Of a DNA stretch of 64,000 bases, positions 16,633 to 24,322 are shown in pieces. The stretch lies in contig NZ_KE386494.1 of the NCBI RefSeq assembly GCF_000427425.1, positions 1,007,730-1,071,729 of the forward strand, given 5' to 3'. The translations under genes and the position numbers were made by a program. Below the pieces are notes generated by a model that saw only the letters and a list, made by a program, of their open reading frames with translations, did no database searches and was not told where the DNA came from. Position 1 is the stretch's first letter, and each line of letters starts with the position of its first letter. The stretch comes from Caldanaerobius polysaccharolyticus DSM 13641 (lineage in GTDB: Bacteria; Bacillota; Thermoanaerobacteria; Thermoanaerobacterales; Caldanaerobiaceae).

Positions 16633-16662
16633 TTGACTTTTTAAATACATTTGTAATATAAT
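16633..16662 (+). promoter_or_regulatory. Promoter of the riboswitch-controlled NlpC/P60 gene
   Basis: TTGACT (16633-16638) and TATAAT (16657-16662) have an 18-base spacer. The transcript would start just before the riboswitch P1 stem. Confidence 0.65.
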
Positions 16663-16691
16663 TTTAATATACTTAATAATTAATTAATAAA

Positions 16692-16811
16692 TAGCCTAAT
16701 CCATATTCTATATGGAGCGGGGGATAAACCTTGGGGTGAATCCACTTCGCAAAAATTTCGAAGTGGTAGGGTTTGCTCTTTACCGAACCCGTCAACTAAC
16801 CTCGCAGGCTA
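16692..16811 (+). promoter_or_regulatory. c-di-AMP riboswitch (ydaO/yuaA type)
   Basis: The closing stem TAGCCT/AGGCTA encloses the class-specific blocks GAGCGGGGGA, TTGGGGTGAATCC, GGTAGGGT, TCTTTACCGAACCCGTCA and CTAACCTCG. This class binds cyclic di-AMP and commonly precedes cell-wall hydrolase and K+ transport genes. It ends 20 bases before the TTG start, so the expression platform may act on the ribosome site. Confidence 0.9.
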
Positions 16812-16831
16812 AAAGAGAAAGGATGGTTACA

Positions 16832-17788
16832 TTGAACACAAGAAAAATCGTGGCATCTGCGCTGATCGCCTACACGCTGATGCAAACACCTTCTGCTTTT
16901 GCCGCCAGCCTTCTGCGCTACGGTAGCAGTGGACAAGCTGTGGTAACCTTACAAAAAGAGCTGAAAAGCCTAGGATACTTCAACAGCAGTATTGACGGCA
17001 TATTCGGTCCCCTCACTTTAAACGCTGTAAAAAGATTTCAAAGCAGCAACGGCCTTACCGCTGACGGCATCGTAGGCCCTGCTACATACCAGCGCATTCA
17101 ACTGCTGCTAAACGGCAGAAACGCCCTGGCATCCAGAGGGAGTATAAACAGGACATCGCCTGGGGTAACCTTATCCACTACAACTCTTAAAATAGGCTCG
17201 AGAGGCGATGCCGTAAAGAACCTGCAACAAAGTCTCAGCAGATTGGGCTATAGCACAGGGGGAATAGACGGCATATTTGGGCCAGCCACAGAAAAGGCCG
17301 TAAGGGCCTTTCAGGCTAGACATAATTTAACTGTAGACGGCATTGCTGGACCCCAAACCATCAGCGCTATAAATAAAGCCTTATCCAATTCAGCTTTATC
17401 GTCCAGGGGCTCCTACGAAAGGCCTACATCAAACACCAGCGTGGTGGACATAGCCAAGCAGTACCTGGGCACCCCGTATGTGTACGGAGGCACATCTCCA
17501 GCAGGGTTTGATTGCTCAGGCTTTGTACAATACGTATTTAAACAGGCTGGCATATCCATAGAGAGGACAGCTAGTGCCCAATACTCTGGGGGTACATATG
17601 TGAGCAGCAATGATTTGATGCCAGGTGACATAGTGTTTTTCTCTACATCCGGAGGTAATCCTACTCACGAAGGCATTTACATCGGAAACAACCAGCTTAT
17701 ACATATGAGCAGCTCCAAACAAAAGGCGGTAATATCTGACTTCAGCGGCTGGTTCAGACAATACTATATAGGCGCTAGGAGGTATTAA
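16832..17788 (+). CDS. Secreted NlpC/P60 endopeptidase with two peptidoglycan-binding domains
   Basis: The gene encodes about 318 residues: a signal peptide ending near SAFA-AS, two PG_binding_1 repeats (LRYGSSGQAVVTLQKELKSL and LKIGSRGDAVKNLQQSLSRL, each ending in an FGP...VKRFQ/VRAFQ segment), a Ser/Thr-rich linker, and an NlpC/P60 domain. The catalytic Cys is in FDCSGFVQY, with His in THEGIYIG and a third polar His in LIHMS. It cleaves cell-wall peptides. TTG 16832 is favoured, 9 bases after AAAGG; ATG 16823 is an alternative. A c-di-AMP riboswitch lies in its leader. Confidence 0.92.
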   Translation: MNTRKIVASALIAYTLMQTPSAFAASLLRYGSSGQAVVTLQKELKSLGYFNSSIDGIFGPLTLNAVKRFQSSNGLTADGIVGPATYQRIQLLLNGRNALASRGSINRTSPGVTLSTTTLKIGSRGDAVKNLQQSLSRLGYSTGGIDGIFGPATEKAVRAFQARHNLTVDGIAGPQTISAINKALSNSALSSRGSYERPTSNTSVVDIAKQYLGTPYVYGGTSPAGFDCSGFVQYVFKQAGISIERTASAQYSGGTYVSSNDLMPGDIVFFSTSGGNPTHEGIYIGNNQLIHMSSSKQKAVISDFSGWFRQYYIGARRY

Positions 17789-17795
17789 CTAAAAC

Positions 17796-17828
17796 AAAGG
17801 CTATCGGGATGTATCCCGATAGCCTTTT
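17796..17828. terminator. Bidirectional terminator
   Basis: AAGGCTATCGGGA, a four-base loop and TCCCGATAGCCTTTT form a perfect stem between the convergent NlpC/P60 and uronate isomerase genes. Confidence 0.9.
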
Positions 17829-17843
17829 ATGCCCCATGAGCTT

Positions 17844-19088
17844 TTAAAACTTCCTCTCCAGAAAACCCCAGAAATTGCCTCCAAACAGTTTTTCCACGTC
17901 CCGCCTTACTTCCTGGGACTCAATAGCCCACCCTGTTCTGGCGAGGTCCGTGTACTTGTCTACAAGAACATCCGCTATGATCTTTCTTGAGTGTTCCCAC
18001 TTGTAGATCAGCTGGTCCAGCACTCTGGCATCAGAATGCTGAGGTATGAAGCTCACCCCTAAAAGCTCACACCTCATGCGGGTTATCTCGTCCACAAGGC
18101 TGGGGTTATTTAAAAACCACCAGCAGCCGAAGGGCATAAGGTTTCTGAATTTGCGTGCAGCTACGGCCAGCTCGTGCTGGTTTTCTCTGGACAGCAACGT
18201 CACCATGAATTTATTGTGGGGATAGCGAGAGCATAGGTATTCCACCGCCCTGACATCAGCCCTTCCAACCCCATCACCGGCATCTTTGAGCCCAGGATTT
18301 AATTGTCTCTTTACGCCTATCATAAGTGCAAAGGGCTTGTTTAGCTCGCCAGCTACAGGCAGCACGCATTCCTCTATAATGCGACTTCTAGGAGAATCCT
18401 CAGGATACGCAAAATCCCATGGCAGCGATACCGCCATGTACACAGCTTCAATTCTGTCCATCCACTCCCTCAAAAACTTACGTATTTGTCCTGCGGTGTC
18501 ACCGCTAAAATCCTCCGACACCTCATAGCCCCACTGCCTTAATTTTGCGCAAGCCTCAGGCCAATTATTTAAAAGGACATCAAGCCTTAAAGCCCCTTTA
18601 AAGCGGCTATCTTTGAGCCCTTTAAGCCAGTAACCTCTTTCCTCCTCGTTAAAAGGATCGTTTGTCATAACCACGCATTTTATACGCCCTTCTTTAAAGA
18701 TCCTGTCTACATACTCTTCCAGCGATACGCTGTCAAAGTATTTTCTGTACTTTATAAGATCCCTGGATGCCACATCAAAACCCAGTTTATGTAAGTTCGT
18801 AAGCACGCCCCTGCACGCTTCGCTGTACGGAGAATTGTCAACAAACAGCGTTTTCCATATGAAATCCGCCTGTTCTCTTTTGCTCATGGCCCAGAAGTCC
18901 TGATAAGGAATATCCGCCCAGCGCATGGCCTCTGCTACAAGGTAATGGTAATTCAAGAGCTCGTCAATGCCCCATAAAAGCATATTTCCAAAAGAAGGCG
19001 GATACAGGTGCGTGTGCACATCCGTTATCTCAACGTTTTCCACGGCCTCATAAACCGTTTTTTTGATTTCGCCTTCGCTCAAAACCAT
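17844..19088 (-). CDS. uxaC: Uronate isomerase of the Bacillus halodurans Bh0493 type
   Basis: This 414-residue amidohydrolase-fold protein has DVHTHLYPPSFGNMLLWGIDELL at the N-terminus (metal-binding HxH), SKREQADFIWKTLF, VVMTNDPF, LLSRENQHEL, MPFGCWWFLNNP and SFIPQHSDAR. These agree block by block with the short divergent uronate isomerases, which interconvert D-glucuronate with fructuronate and galacturonate with tagaturonate. ATG 19088 follows AAGGGGG; the open frame extends upstream to 19193 but without a ribosome site. The next gene upstream is an alcohol dehydrogenase; no other uronate pathway genes are in the window. Confidence 0.88.
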   Translation of the reverse strand: MVLSEGEIKKTVYEAVENVEITDVHTHLYPPSFGNMLLWGIDELLNYHYLVAEAMRWADIPYQDFWAMSKREQADFIWKTLFVDNSPYSEACRGVLTNLHKLGFDVASRDLIKYRKYFDSVSLEEYVDRIFKEGRIKCVVMTNDPFNEEERGYWLKGLKDSRFKGALRLDVLLNNWPEACAKLRQWGYEVSEDFSGDTAGQIRKFLREWMDRIEAVYMAVSLPWDFAYPEDSPRSRIIEECVLPVAGELNKPFALMIGVKRQLNPGLKDAGDGVGRADVRAVEYLCSRYPHNKFMVTLLSRENQHELAVAARKFRNLMPFGCWWFLNNPSLVDEITRMRCELLGVSFIPQHSDARVLDQLIYKWEHSRKIIADVLVDKYTDLARTGWAIESQEVRRDVEKLFGGNFWGFLERKF

Positions 19089-19167
19089 AACCACATCCCC
19101 CTTGTGTTTAAATGTTACGTATTTATTATAGCAAAAACCACAAAAATAGTATATACCCAACAAAAAT

Positions 19168-19214
19168 AAAAGCCAGCTTGAAAGAAAGCGCACTTTCTAA
19201 CAAGCTGGCTTTTG
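19168..19214 (-). terminator. Terminator of the iron alcohol dehydrogenase gene
   Basis: AAAAGCCAGCTTG pairs with CAAGCTGGCTTTT, with a nested AGAAAGCGCACTTTCT hairpin. It separates the dehydrogenase and uronate isomerase transcription units. Confidence 0.85.
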
Positions 19215-19234
19215 ACTAAGACTAGGTATTTTTG

Positions 19235-20404
19235 CTATTTGGCCAAATTCAATATGCTGAGCACATCCTCCCGCTTCAATGGCACAAACTGGCCAATGGT
19301 CTTTTGGCCTTTATTGGTGGCTTTATCGGCCATCTCCTCAAATCTCTCCGGCGTAATGTTCACTTCGCTCAATCTCACCGGAAGCCCTATAGACCTAAAG
19401 AAATCCTCCAGGCGTTTTATGCCTTCCAGCGCGGTCTCTTCCACATTTTCAAAGTTTACATCCACGCCCCAAACCCTGTTGGCAAACTGGGCAAACCTGT
19501 TTATATCGTGCTTATACACGTATTTCATCCAGGCCGGAAACACAATAGCCAGCCCTGCGCCGTGGGCTATATCGTAAATGGCGCTAAGCTCATGCTCAAT
19601 GGCATGAGAAGACCAATCGCCAATCCTGCCCGTGCTCAAAAGGTCGTTATGGGCAATAGTCCCTGCCCACATTATCTCCGCTCTTGCCGCGTAGTTTTGC
19701 GGGTCTTTAAGAACAATGGGCGCATTATGTATCACGGTCTTGAGCGTGGCTTCACAAAGCCTATCGGTTAGCTCCACATCGCGGGTGTTGGTAAAATACC
19801 TCTCCATAATATGAGCCATTATGTCGGCAACACCACAGGACGTCTGATACGGCGGTAAAGTAAAGGTGAGCTCAGGGTTCATAATGGCAAACTGCGGCCT
19901 TATGATGTCCACGTTGAGCCCACGTTTGTACCATCCATCTTCATTGGTTATAACAGAACTCTTGCTGGCTTCGCTGCCTGTAGCCGCCAGCGTAAGTATA
20001 ACACCTACAGGCAGTGCTTCTTGTGGCACGGCTTTCCCCGCATAAAAATCCCACACATCTCCCTGGTAAGGCACCCCTACGGCTATGGCCTTGGCCGAAT
20101 CAATGGCGCTGCCGCCACCTACTGCCAGGATAAAGTTAATCCCGTTTTCCCTACAAATCTTTATGCCTTCGCGCACCAAGCTGAGCCTGGGATTGGGCTG
20201 CGCCCCTGGCAGCTCTATGAACTCCACGCCCGCCTTTTTCAGAGAATTTACCACTTTGTCGTAAAGCCCTGTGCGCTTTATGCTACCCCCACCGTAGTGA
20301 AACAGGATTTTGCTGCTGTACTGCTTTACCTCTTCTCCTACCAAATCTTCCGTGCCCTTGCCGAATATTATCTTAGTTGGGCTTTTAAATGTAAAATTAT
20401 CCAT
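19235..20404 (-). CDS. Iron-containing alcohol dehydrogenase (butanol-dehydrogenase-like)
   Basis: The 389-residue group III iron-dependent alcohol dehydrogenase shows the NAD(P)-binding GGGSAIDSAKAIA, TLAATGSEAS, and the metal ligands in GVADIMAH, SHAIEHELSAIYDIAHGAG and the following His. It resembles NADPH-dependent butanol dehydrogenases (BdhA/YqhD group). It probably reduces aldehydes formed in fermentation or detoxification. ATG 20404 follows GAGGTGGTTG; the ORF's upstream extension to 20443 lacks a site. Confidence 0.92.
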   Translation of the reverse strand: MDNFTFKSPTKIIFGKGTEDLVGEEVKQYSSKILFHYGGGSIKRTGLYDKVVNSLKKAGVEFIELPGAQPNPRLSLVREGIKICRENGINFILAVGGGSAIDSAKAIAVGVPYQGDVWDFYAGKAVPQEALPVGVILTLAATGSEASKSSVITNEDGWYKRGLNVDIIRPQFAIMNPELTFTLPPYQTSCGVADIMAHIMERYFTNTRDVELTDRLCEATLKTVIHNAPIVLKDPQNYAARAEIMWAGTIAHNDLLSTGRIGDWSSHAIEHELSAIYDIAHGAGLAIVFPAWMKYVYKHDINRFAQFANRVWGVDVNFENVEETALEGIKRLEDFFRSIGLPVRLSEVNITPERFEEMADKATNKGQKTIGQFVPLKREDVLSILNLAK

Positions 20405-20466
20405 CGCAACCACCTCTACTATAATTATATCACACACTTCCATACATCCAACACTTCAAGAAAATA

Positions 20467-20508
20467 AAAAGGCCGGCAAGTTCTTCCCGCCAATGCCGAC
20501 CTGTACCA
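20467..20508 (-). terminator. Terminator of the hsp20 gene
   Basis: On the minus strand GGTCGGCA pairs with TGCCGGCC around a 15-base loop and is followed by TTTTTATTTT. Confidence 0.7.
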
Positions 20509-20530
20509 CCTATATTGTACATAACTGTAC

Positions 20531-20941
20531 TCATTGAATAGGAATTCTCCTGCCCCTTGGCTTATCAGGCTGGACTTTAGGCATCCTTATGGTGAGAACG
20601 CCGTTTTCAAACGTAGCCGTAGCCTTATCCGCATCCACTTCCGCAGGCAGGACAATTCTCCTGTGAAAAGCACCGTAATACCTCTCTGACAAGTAGTAAC
20701 TTTGCCTGTTTCTTTCTTCCTTTCCCGCGGTCTGCCCTTTGATCTCAAGTATGTTATCCTGTATATTTATCTCGATGTTATTTTTATCAATGCCAGGTAC
20801 CTCAGCTGTTGCAATGACCTCTTTTTCGGTTTCAGATACGTCCATCCTTGGCCTGTTAAAATTCTGTATAAACGAGGGGATCCTGAAATCAAAGGGAAAG
20901 TCCAACCAATCTTCAGCAGGATTCCATCTTATTAAGCTCAT
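20531..20941 (-). CDS. Small heat-shock protein, Hsp20/alpha-crystallin family
   Basis: The 136-residue protein has an N-terminal arm (MSLIRWNPAEDWLDFPFD), an alpha-crystallin domain (PRMDVSETEKEVIATAEVPG...FENGVLTIRMPKV) and a C-terminal IPI motif (RRIPIQ) needed for oligomer assembly. It acts as an ATP-independent holdase that protects unfolded proteins. ATG 20941 follows GAGGAGGG. No CIRCE element was seen upstream. Confidence 0.95.
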   Translation of the reverse strand: MSLIRWNPAEDWLDFPFDFRIPSFIQNFNRPRMDVSETEKEVIATAEVPGIDKNNIEINIQDNILEIKGQTAGKEERNRQSYYLSERYYGAFHRRIVLPAEVDADKATATFENGVLTIRMPKVQPDKPRGRRIPIQ

Positions 20942-21004
20942 AAAATCCCTCCTCTCGATAATGTTGACATAAATATTATCTGTCGAAAGGAGGAAAATAT
21001 GCGA

Positions 21005-21631
21005 TTATATAGCTCCCACCGTCTTAAGCCATGCCTGCGCTATAAGGGCATGCCCTGCAGGAGTTGGGTGTACACCGTCTGCCGCCCAAAAAGCTGGTTG
21101 TCTCCTGGTACAGGCTTGAGCCATAATGCCATCCAGAGGTATGAGCAAGGCACCGTATTCCCTTGCCAGCTTTCTTACCGCCTGTATTTTAGGATCCAGG
21201 TCTTCCCTCCATTGCACCCTGTCCTCTGAAGTAGGAAGGACAAAAGGCTCTAGGATTATAATTTTAGCATCCAATTCTTCCTTCACTTGATCCAGTATAT
21301 ACCTGTAATCAGCCTCAAAAGCCTCTACCGATGTAGGATCATTGCTGTCATATCTCCTCCAGCAATCGTTGATTCCTATGAGTATAGAAACCCAATCGGG
21401 TTTTAAATCAAGGCAATCCTGCCTCCAGCGCGATTTAAGATCCCTAACCCTGTTGCCACTTACCCCGCGATTTATAAAGCGGACATTTACATCGGGGTAC
21501 ATCGCAGAAAACCACGACGCTACAAACATGGGGTACCCAAAACCCAGATCGTTTCCGTCGTCCCTATTGCGCCCCACGTCTGTAACGCTATCCCCTTGAA
21601 ATAATACCAATTCCCCTTGCTTTAACAACAT
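21005..21631 (-). CDS. SGNH/GDSL hydrolase
   Basis: The 208-residue intracellular esterase has all four SGNH blocks: GDSVTD (catalytic Ser), GVSGNR (Gly), GINDCWR (Asn) and DGVHPTPAGH (Asp/His). There is no signal peptide. Such proteins often deacetylate sugars or oligosaccharides. It lies upstream of hsp20 and downstream of ribokinase in the same direction; shared operon membership is uncertain. ATG 21631 follows AAAGGAGGAA. Confidence 0.92.
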   Translation of the reverse strand: MLLKQGELVLFQGDSVTDVGRNRDDGNDLGFGYPMFVASWFSAMYPDVNVRFINRGVSGNRVRDLKSRWRQDCLDLKPDWVSILIGINDCWRRYDSNDPTSVEAFEADYRYILDQVKEELDAKIIILEPFVLPTSEDRVQWREDLDPKIQAVRKLAREYGALLIPLDGIMAQACTRRQPAFWAADGVHPTPAGHALIAQAWLKTVGAI

Positions 21632-21674
21632 AACAGGATTCCTCCTTTTAATAAATTTGCCCTTTCGGGCCTCA

Positions 21675-22565
21675 TTAGCTAAAAATATCAGGATCTATGA
21701 CGTATTCCTGTGCTCCCATAAATCCTATCTTAATTGCCGCCACGCGGCTGCCAGCCCATACCGCCTCATCAATACCCTTGCCCTTTGACAGTGCAAAGAC
21801 CAGCCCACCTATAAAAGCATCACCAGCACCGGTGGTATCCACTACGTTGGTGGCCACAGCTTCCTGCCTTTTTATCGTATCGCCACTATTGTACACGCAC
21901 CCCTGGGCCCCTAGCGTTACGACCACATTTTTTACTGATTTATCTATTATCCTTTTTATGATGTCTCCATATTCCATACGGTTTGCTTCTGGTTCCAGTA
22001 GAGCTTTGCACTCTATCTCGTTGGGAACAATCACATCCACATTACGCCATATATCCTCATCCAAAGGACGAGCAGGAGCAGGGTTTAAAACCGTTATAAC
22101 ACCGTTATCGTGGGCTGTTTTAAGGGCCCATTTCACGGTCTCATAAGGTATTTCCAGCTGGGTAAGCAGTATTTTAGCGCCTTTTATAATATGGGCGTAA
22201 GGCTTTACGGTATCCACCGTGCAGTGGCCATTGGCACCGCTGTAGAGGATTATGGTATTCTGGCCTTTGAACACGTTTATAAAAGCTATGCCGCTGCTGT
22301 CATCAACCTCCAGAATGTAATCGGCGTTTACGCCGTTTTCTCTTAAATTCCTGACCAGCCTTTTACCGTAATCGTCACGGCCTACGCATCCCAGCATCAA
22401 AACCTCAGCACCCAGCTTGCCCAAAGCCACAGCCTGATTGTTTCCCTTCCCGCCAGGATGCATCTCAAAGCTCTGGCTGCATATAGTTTCGCCAGGAGAG
22501 GGATTGCGCTCTGTCTTGAGCACCAAGTCCATGTTAAGGCTTCCCAACACCACCACGTCGGCCAT
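21675..22565 (-). CDS. rbsK: Ribokinase
   Basis: The 296-residue PfkB-family kinase has the first signature GGKGNNQAVALGKLGA near the N-terminus, VLNPAPAR, and the second signature DTTGAGDAFIGGLVFAL with the catalytic Asp. This agrees with ribokinase, which phosphorylates D-ribose at O5. No rbs transport genes lie nearby, so another sugar or nucleoside remains possible. ATG 22565 follows CAGGA. Confidence 0.88.
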   Translation of the reverse strand: MADVVVLGSLNMDLVLKTERNPSPGETICSQSFEMHPGGKGNNQAVALGKLGAEVLMLGCVGRDDYGKRLVRNLRENGVNADYILEVDDSSGIAFINVFKGQNTIILYSGANGHCTVDTVKPYAHIIKGAKILLTQLEIPYETVKWALKTAHDNGVITVLNPAPARPLDEDIWRNVDVIVPNEIECKALLEPEANRMEYGDIIKRIIDKSVKNVVVTLGAQGCVYNSGDTIKRQEAVATNVVDTTGAGDAFIGGLVFALSKGKGIDEAVWAGSRVAAIKIGFMGAQEYVIDPDIFS

Positions 22566-22594
22566 CTTAATCCTGCCTTTCCCTTAAAATTACC

Positions 22595-22978
22595 TCATTT
22601 GTCACCCCTGTACCTTAAAATAAGGCCTATTCCTAAAGCTATAAGCAAAAGAGGCCAAAAATACCTGCTGAAAAACCACGGCACTACAAACTTAAACATG
22701 AGCAATGCGCCTACGGCGATAAGTATCCAGCCGAATACCTCCGCTCCTGCCCTGGTGTTAAACAGACCTTTGTCAGACCCATCTATCACATCCACGGGAT
22801 TTTCGGGTATCAGTATCCACGCGACGATGTACGCCAGTATTCCTGCTCCTCCTGCAAAAATGGTTATAATCCAGACTATCCTCACCAGGGTCGGGTCTAA
22901 CCCAAAGTATTCTGCAATACCTGCGCAAACCCCACCAAGTATTCTGTTGTGAGTTGAACGGTACAGCTTATTCTCCAT
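22595..22978 (-). CDS. PspC-domain membrane protein
   Basis: The 127-residue protein opens with a PspC domain (LYRSTHNRILGGVCAGIAEYFGLDPTLVRIVW), a membrane segment, and the signature WILIPENP, followed by two further hydrophobic segments. PspC proteins respond to envelope stress. ATG 22978 follows GGAGG. The gene sits just downstream of a LiaF-like membrane protein and the ABC exporter genes, which suggests a joint envelope-protection locus. Confidence 0.9.
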   Translation of the reverse strand: MENKLYRSTHNRILGGVCAGIAEYFGLDPTLVRIVWIITIFAGGAGILAYIVAWILIPENPVDVIDGSDKGLFNTRAGAEVFGWILIAVGALLMFKFVVPWFFSRYFWPLLLIALGIGLILRYRGDK

Positions 22979-23013
22979 CAAACAAACCTCCAATTCTTTA
23001 CCGGTTTAAATCA

Positions 23014-23355
23014 CTACATCAATTGTCTGTAAACCGGCGGACGTATAATATGGCGTATTTCTCTATTAATCCTTAAGTCCACACCGCCTGCGTAAAACTG
23101 CGCAGCCATAAGCACCACAAAAAAGGTAAATAAGATAAGGCCATAATTGACAGAACCGCTATCAAACCTCCTGGCCGTGATGATTACGTCCAGCCCTACC
23201 AGCACAAAGAAAGCCGGAATCATGTAAGAACCTATATAGGGAATAAAAACAAACTTGCCGGTCTGCGCCATAAGGCCTAATATTCCCACAGCCATCAGAG
23301 ACAGCGCGCAGCTTATAGTCCCCGCCTTTTTTATAAAAACCACCCTTTCTTTCAA
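23014..23355 (-). CDS. Small membrane protein, LiaF/DUF5668-like
   Basis: The 113-residue protein has four predicted membrane segments (SCALSLMAVGILGLMAQ, YIGSYMIPAFFVLVGLDVIITARR, GLILFTFFVVLMAAQF) and resembles the membrane region of LiaI/LiaF-type stress sensors. The first codon is TTG, with GGAG 8 bases upstream; an ATA 7 codons further in also lies behind AAAGGGTGG. It is flanked by pspC-like and ABC genes in the same direction. The exact start is uncertain. Confidence 0.7.
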   Translation of the reverse strand: MKERVVFIKKAGTISCALSLMAVGILGLMAQTGKFVFIPYIGSYMIPAFFVLVGLDVIITARRFDSGSVNYGLILFTFFVVLMAAQFYAGGVDLRINREIRHIIRPPVYRQLM

Positions 23356-23416
23356 CCTTTATTCTCCACTCTCTAACATTATAGCACAAAACGGGTAAAT
23401 CTGACACTGCCATAAA

Positions 23417-24319
23417 TCAACCCGTTTTCTTTTGTTTCCCCTCGGGAGGCAATAACACAATCTTGCCATCATCCAGCTTTATCTTAAGCCTGTTGCTTAT
23501 CCCCAGGGACTCAAGATAATCCCTGGGAATCTGCACACGCCCGGCCCTGTCTACTATTGCCAGTTCCTGGTGAGACATCTCGCTCATGCGCGCCTCCATC
23601 TCTTCTTCCTCAAAAGTCCTCACATCACCTGAATCAACCCTTCTAATAAACTCGCTGCTGGTCTTGCCATCCCTTATGGCCACAACCCTGTCTACCTTGC
23701 GGGCAAGCCTCAAGTCGTGGGTCACGATGATCGTAGTAAGCCCCAACTGCCTGTTTAATTCCCTTATTACGTCCAGTACCACATTGGCCGTAGCGGTATC
23801 CAAAGACCCCGTAGGCTCGTCAGCCAACAGCAACTTGGGGTCATTGGCCAGGGCAATAGCTATAGCTACCCTCTGCTGCTCACCCCCTGATAGCTCTAAG
23901 GGCTTGCGGTCCGCTTTATTCCCCAGGCCCACCATGTCTAAAAGCTCTCTGGCCCTTTGCCTCCTTATCCTGCCCTTAAATATCATAGGCAACTCCACGT
24001 TTTCCAGAGCCGAGAGATATGGTATAAGGTTCCTAGCATTGTTCTGCCACACAAACCCTACCGTCTCCCGCTTGTAGCGCACCAGGTCCCTTTCGCTCAT
24101 TTTAAGCAAGTCTTTCCCATCCACAAACAGTTTGCCTGCCGTAGGTCTGTCCAACCCACCCAAGAGGTTTAAAAGGGTGGATTTGCCACTTCCGCTGTTG
24201 CCGATTATGGCCATGAGCTCGCCTTTTTCCACGTACAGGTCCAACCCCTGCAGTGCCATCACCTCTATATCAGCTACTTTGTAGATTTTTACCAGTTCTT
24301 CACATTCTACCATGAACAC
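23417..24319 (-). CDS. ABC transporter ATPase with C-terminal AbrB-like domain
   Basis: The 300-residue MacB/LolD-type ATPase shows Walker A GNSGSGKST at about 40-48, signature LSGGEQQRVAIA, Walker B LLADEPTGSLD and H-loop THDLR. After residue 235 there is an extra tail. Residues about 254-293 (VDRAGRVQIPRDYLESLGI...KLDDGKIVLLPPE) look like a SpoVT/AbrB swapped-hairpin domain, normally found in DNA-binding regulators. It pairs with the large FtsX-type permease four bases upstream. GTG 24319 follows GAGAGG; ATG 24313 is possible. Confidence 0.88.
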   Translation of the reverse strand: MFMVECEELVKIYKVADIEVMALQGLDLYVEKGELMAIIGNSGSGKSTLLNLLGGLDRPTAGKLFVDGKDLLKMSERDLVRYKRETVGFVWQNNARNLIPYLSALENVELPMIFKGRIRRQRARELLDMVGLGNKADRKPLELSGGEQQRVAIAIALANDPKLLLADEPTGSLDTATANVVLDVIRELNRQLGLTTIIVTHDLRLARKVDRVVAIRDGKTSSEFIRRVDSGDVRTFEEEEMEARMSEMSHQELAIVDRAGRVQIPRDYLESLGISNRLKIKLDDGKIVLLPPEGKQKKTG

Positions 24320-24322
24320 GGC

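Noticed and set aside
22458..22952. Plus-strand open frame of 164 codons
   Set aside because: It lies antisense to rbsK and the pspC-like gene, has no ribosome site and low-complexity composition; a shadow frame.
23014..23343. AUA start for the LiaF-like gene behind AAAGGGTGG
   Set aside because: A TTG at 23355 with GGAG 8 bases upstream is a simpler start, so no second AUA case is claimed.
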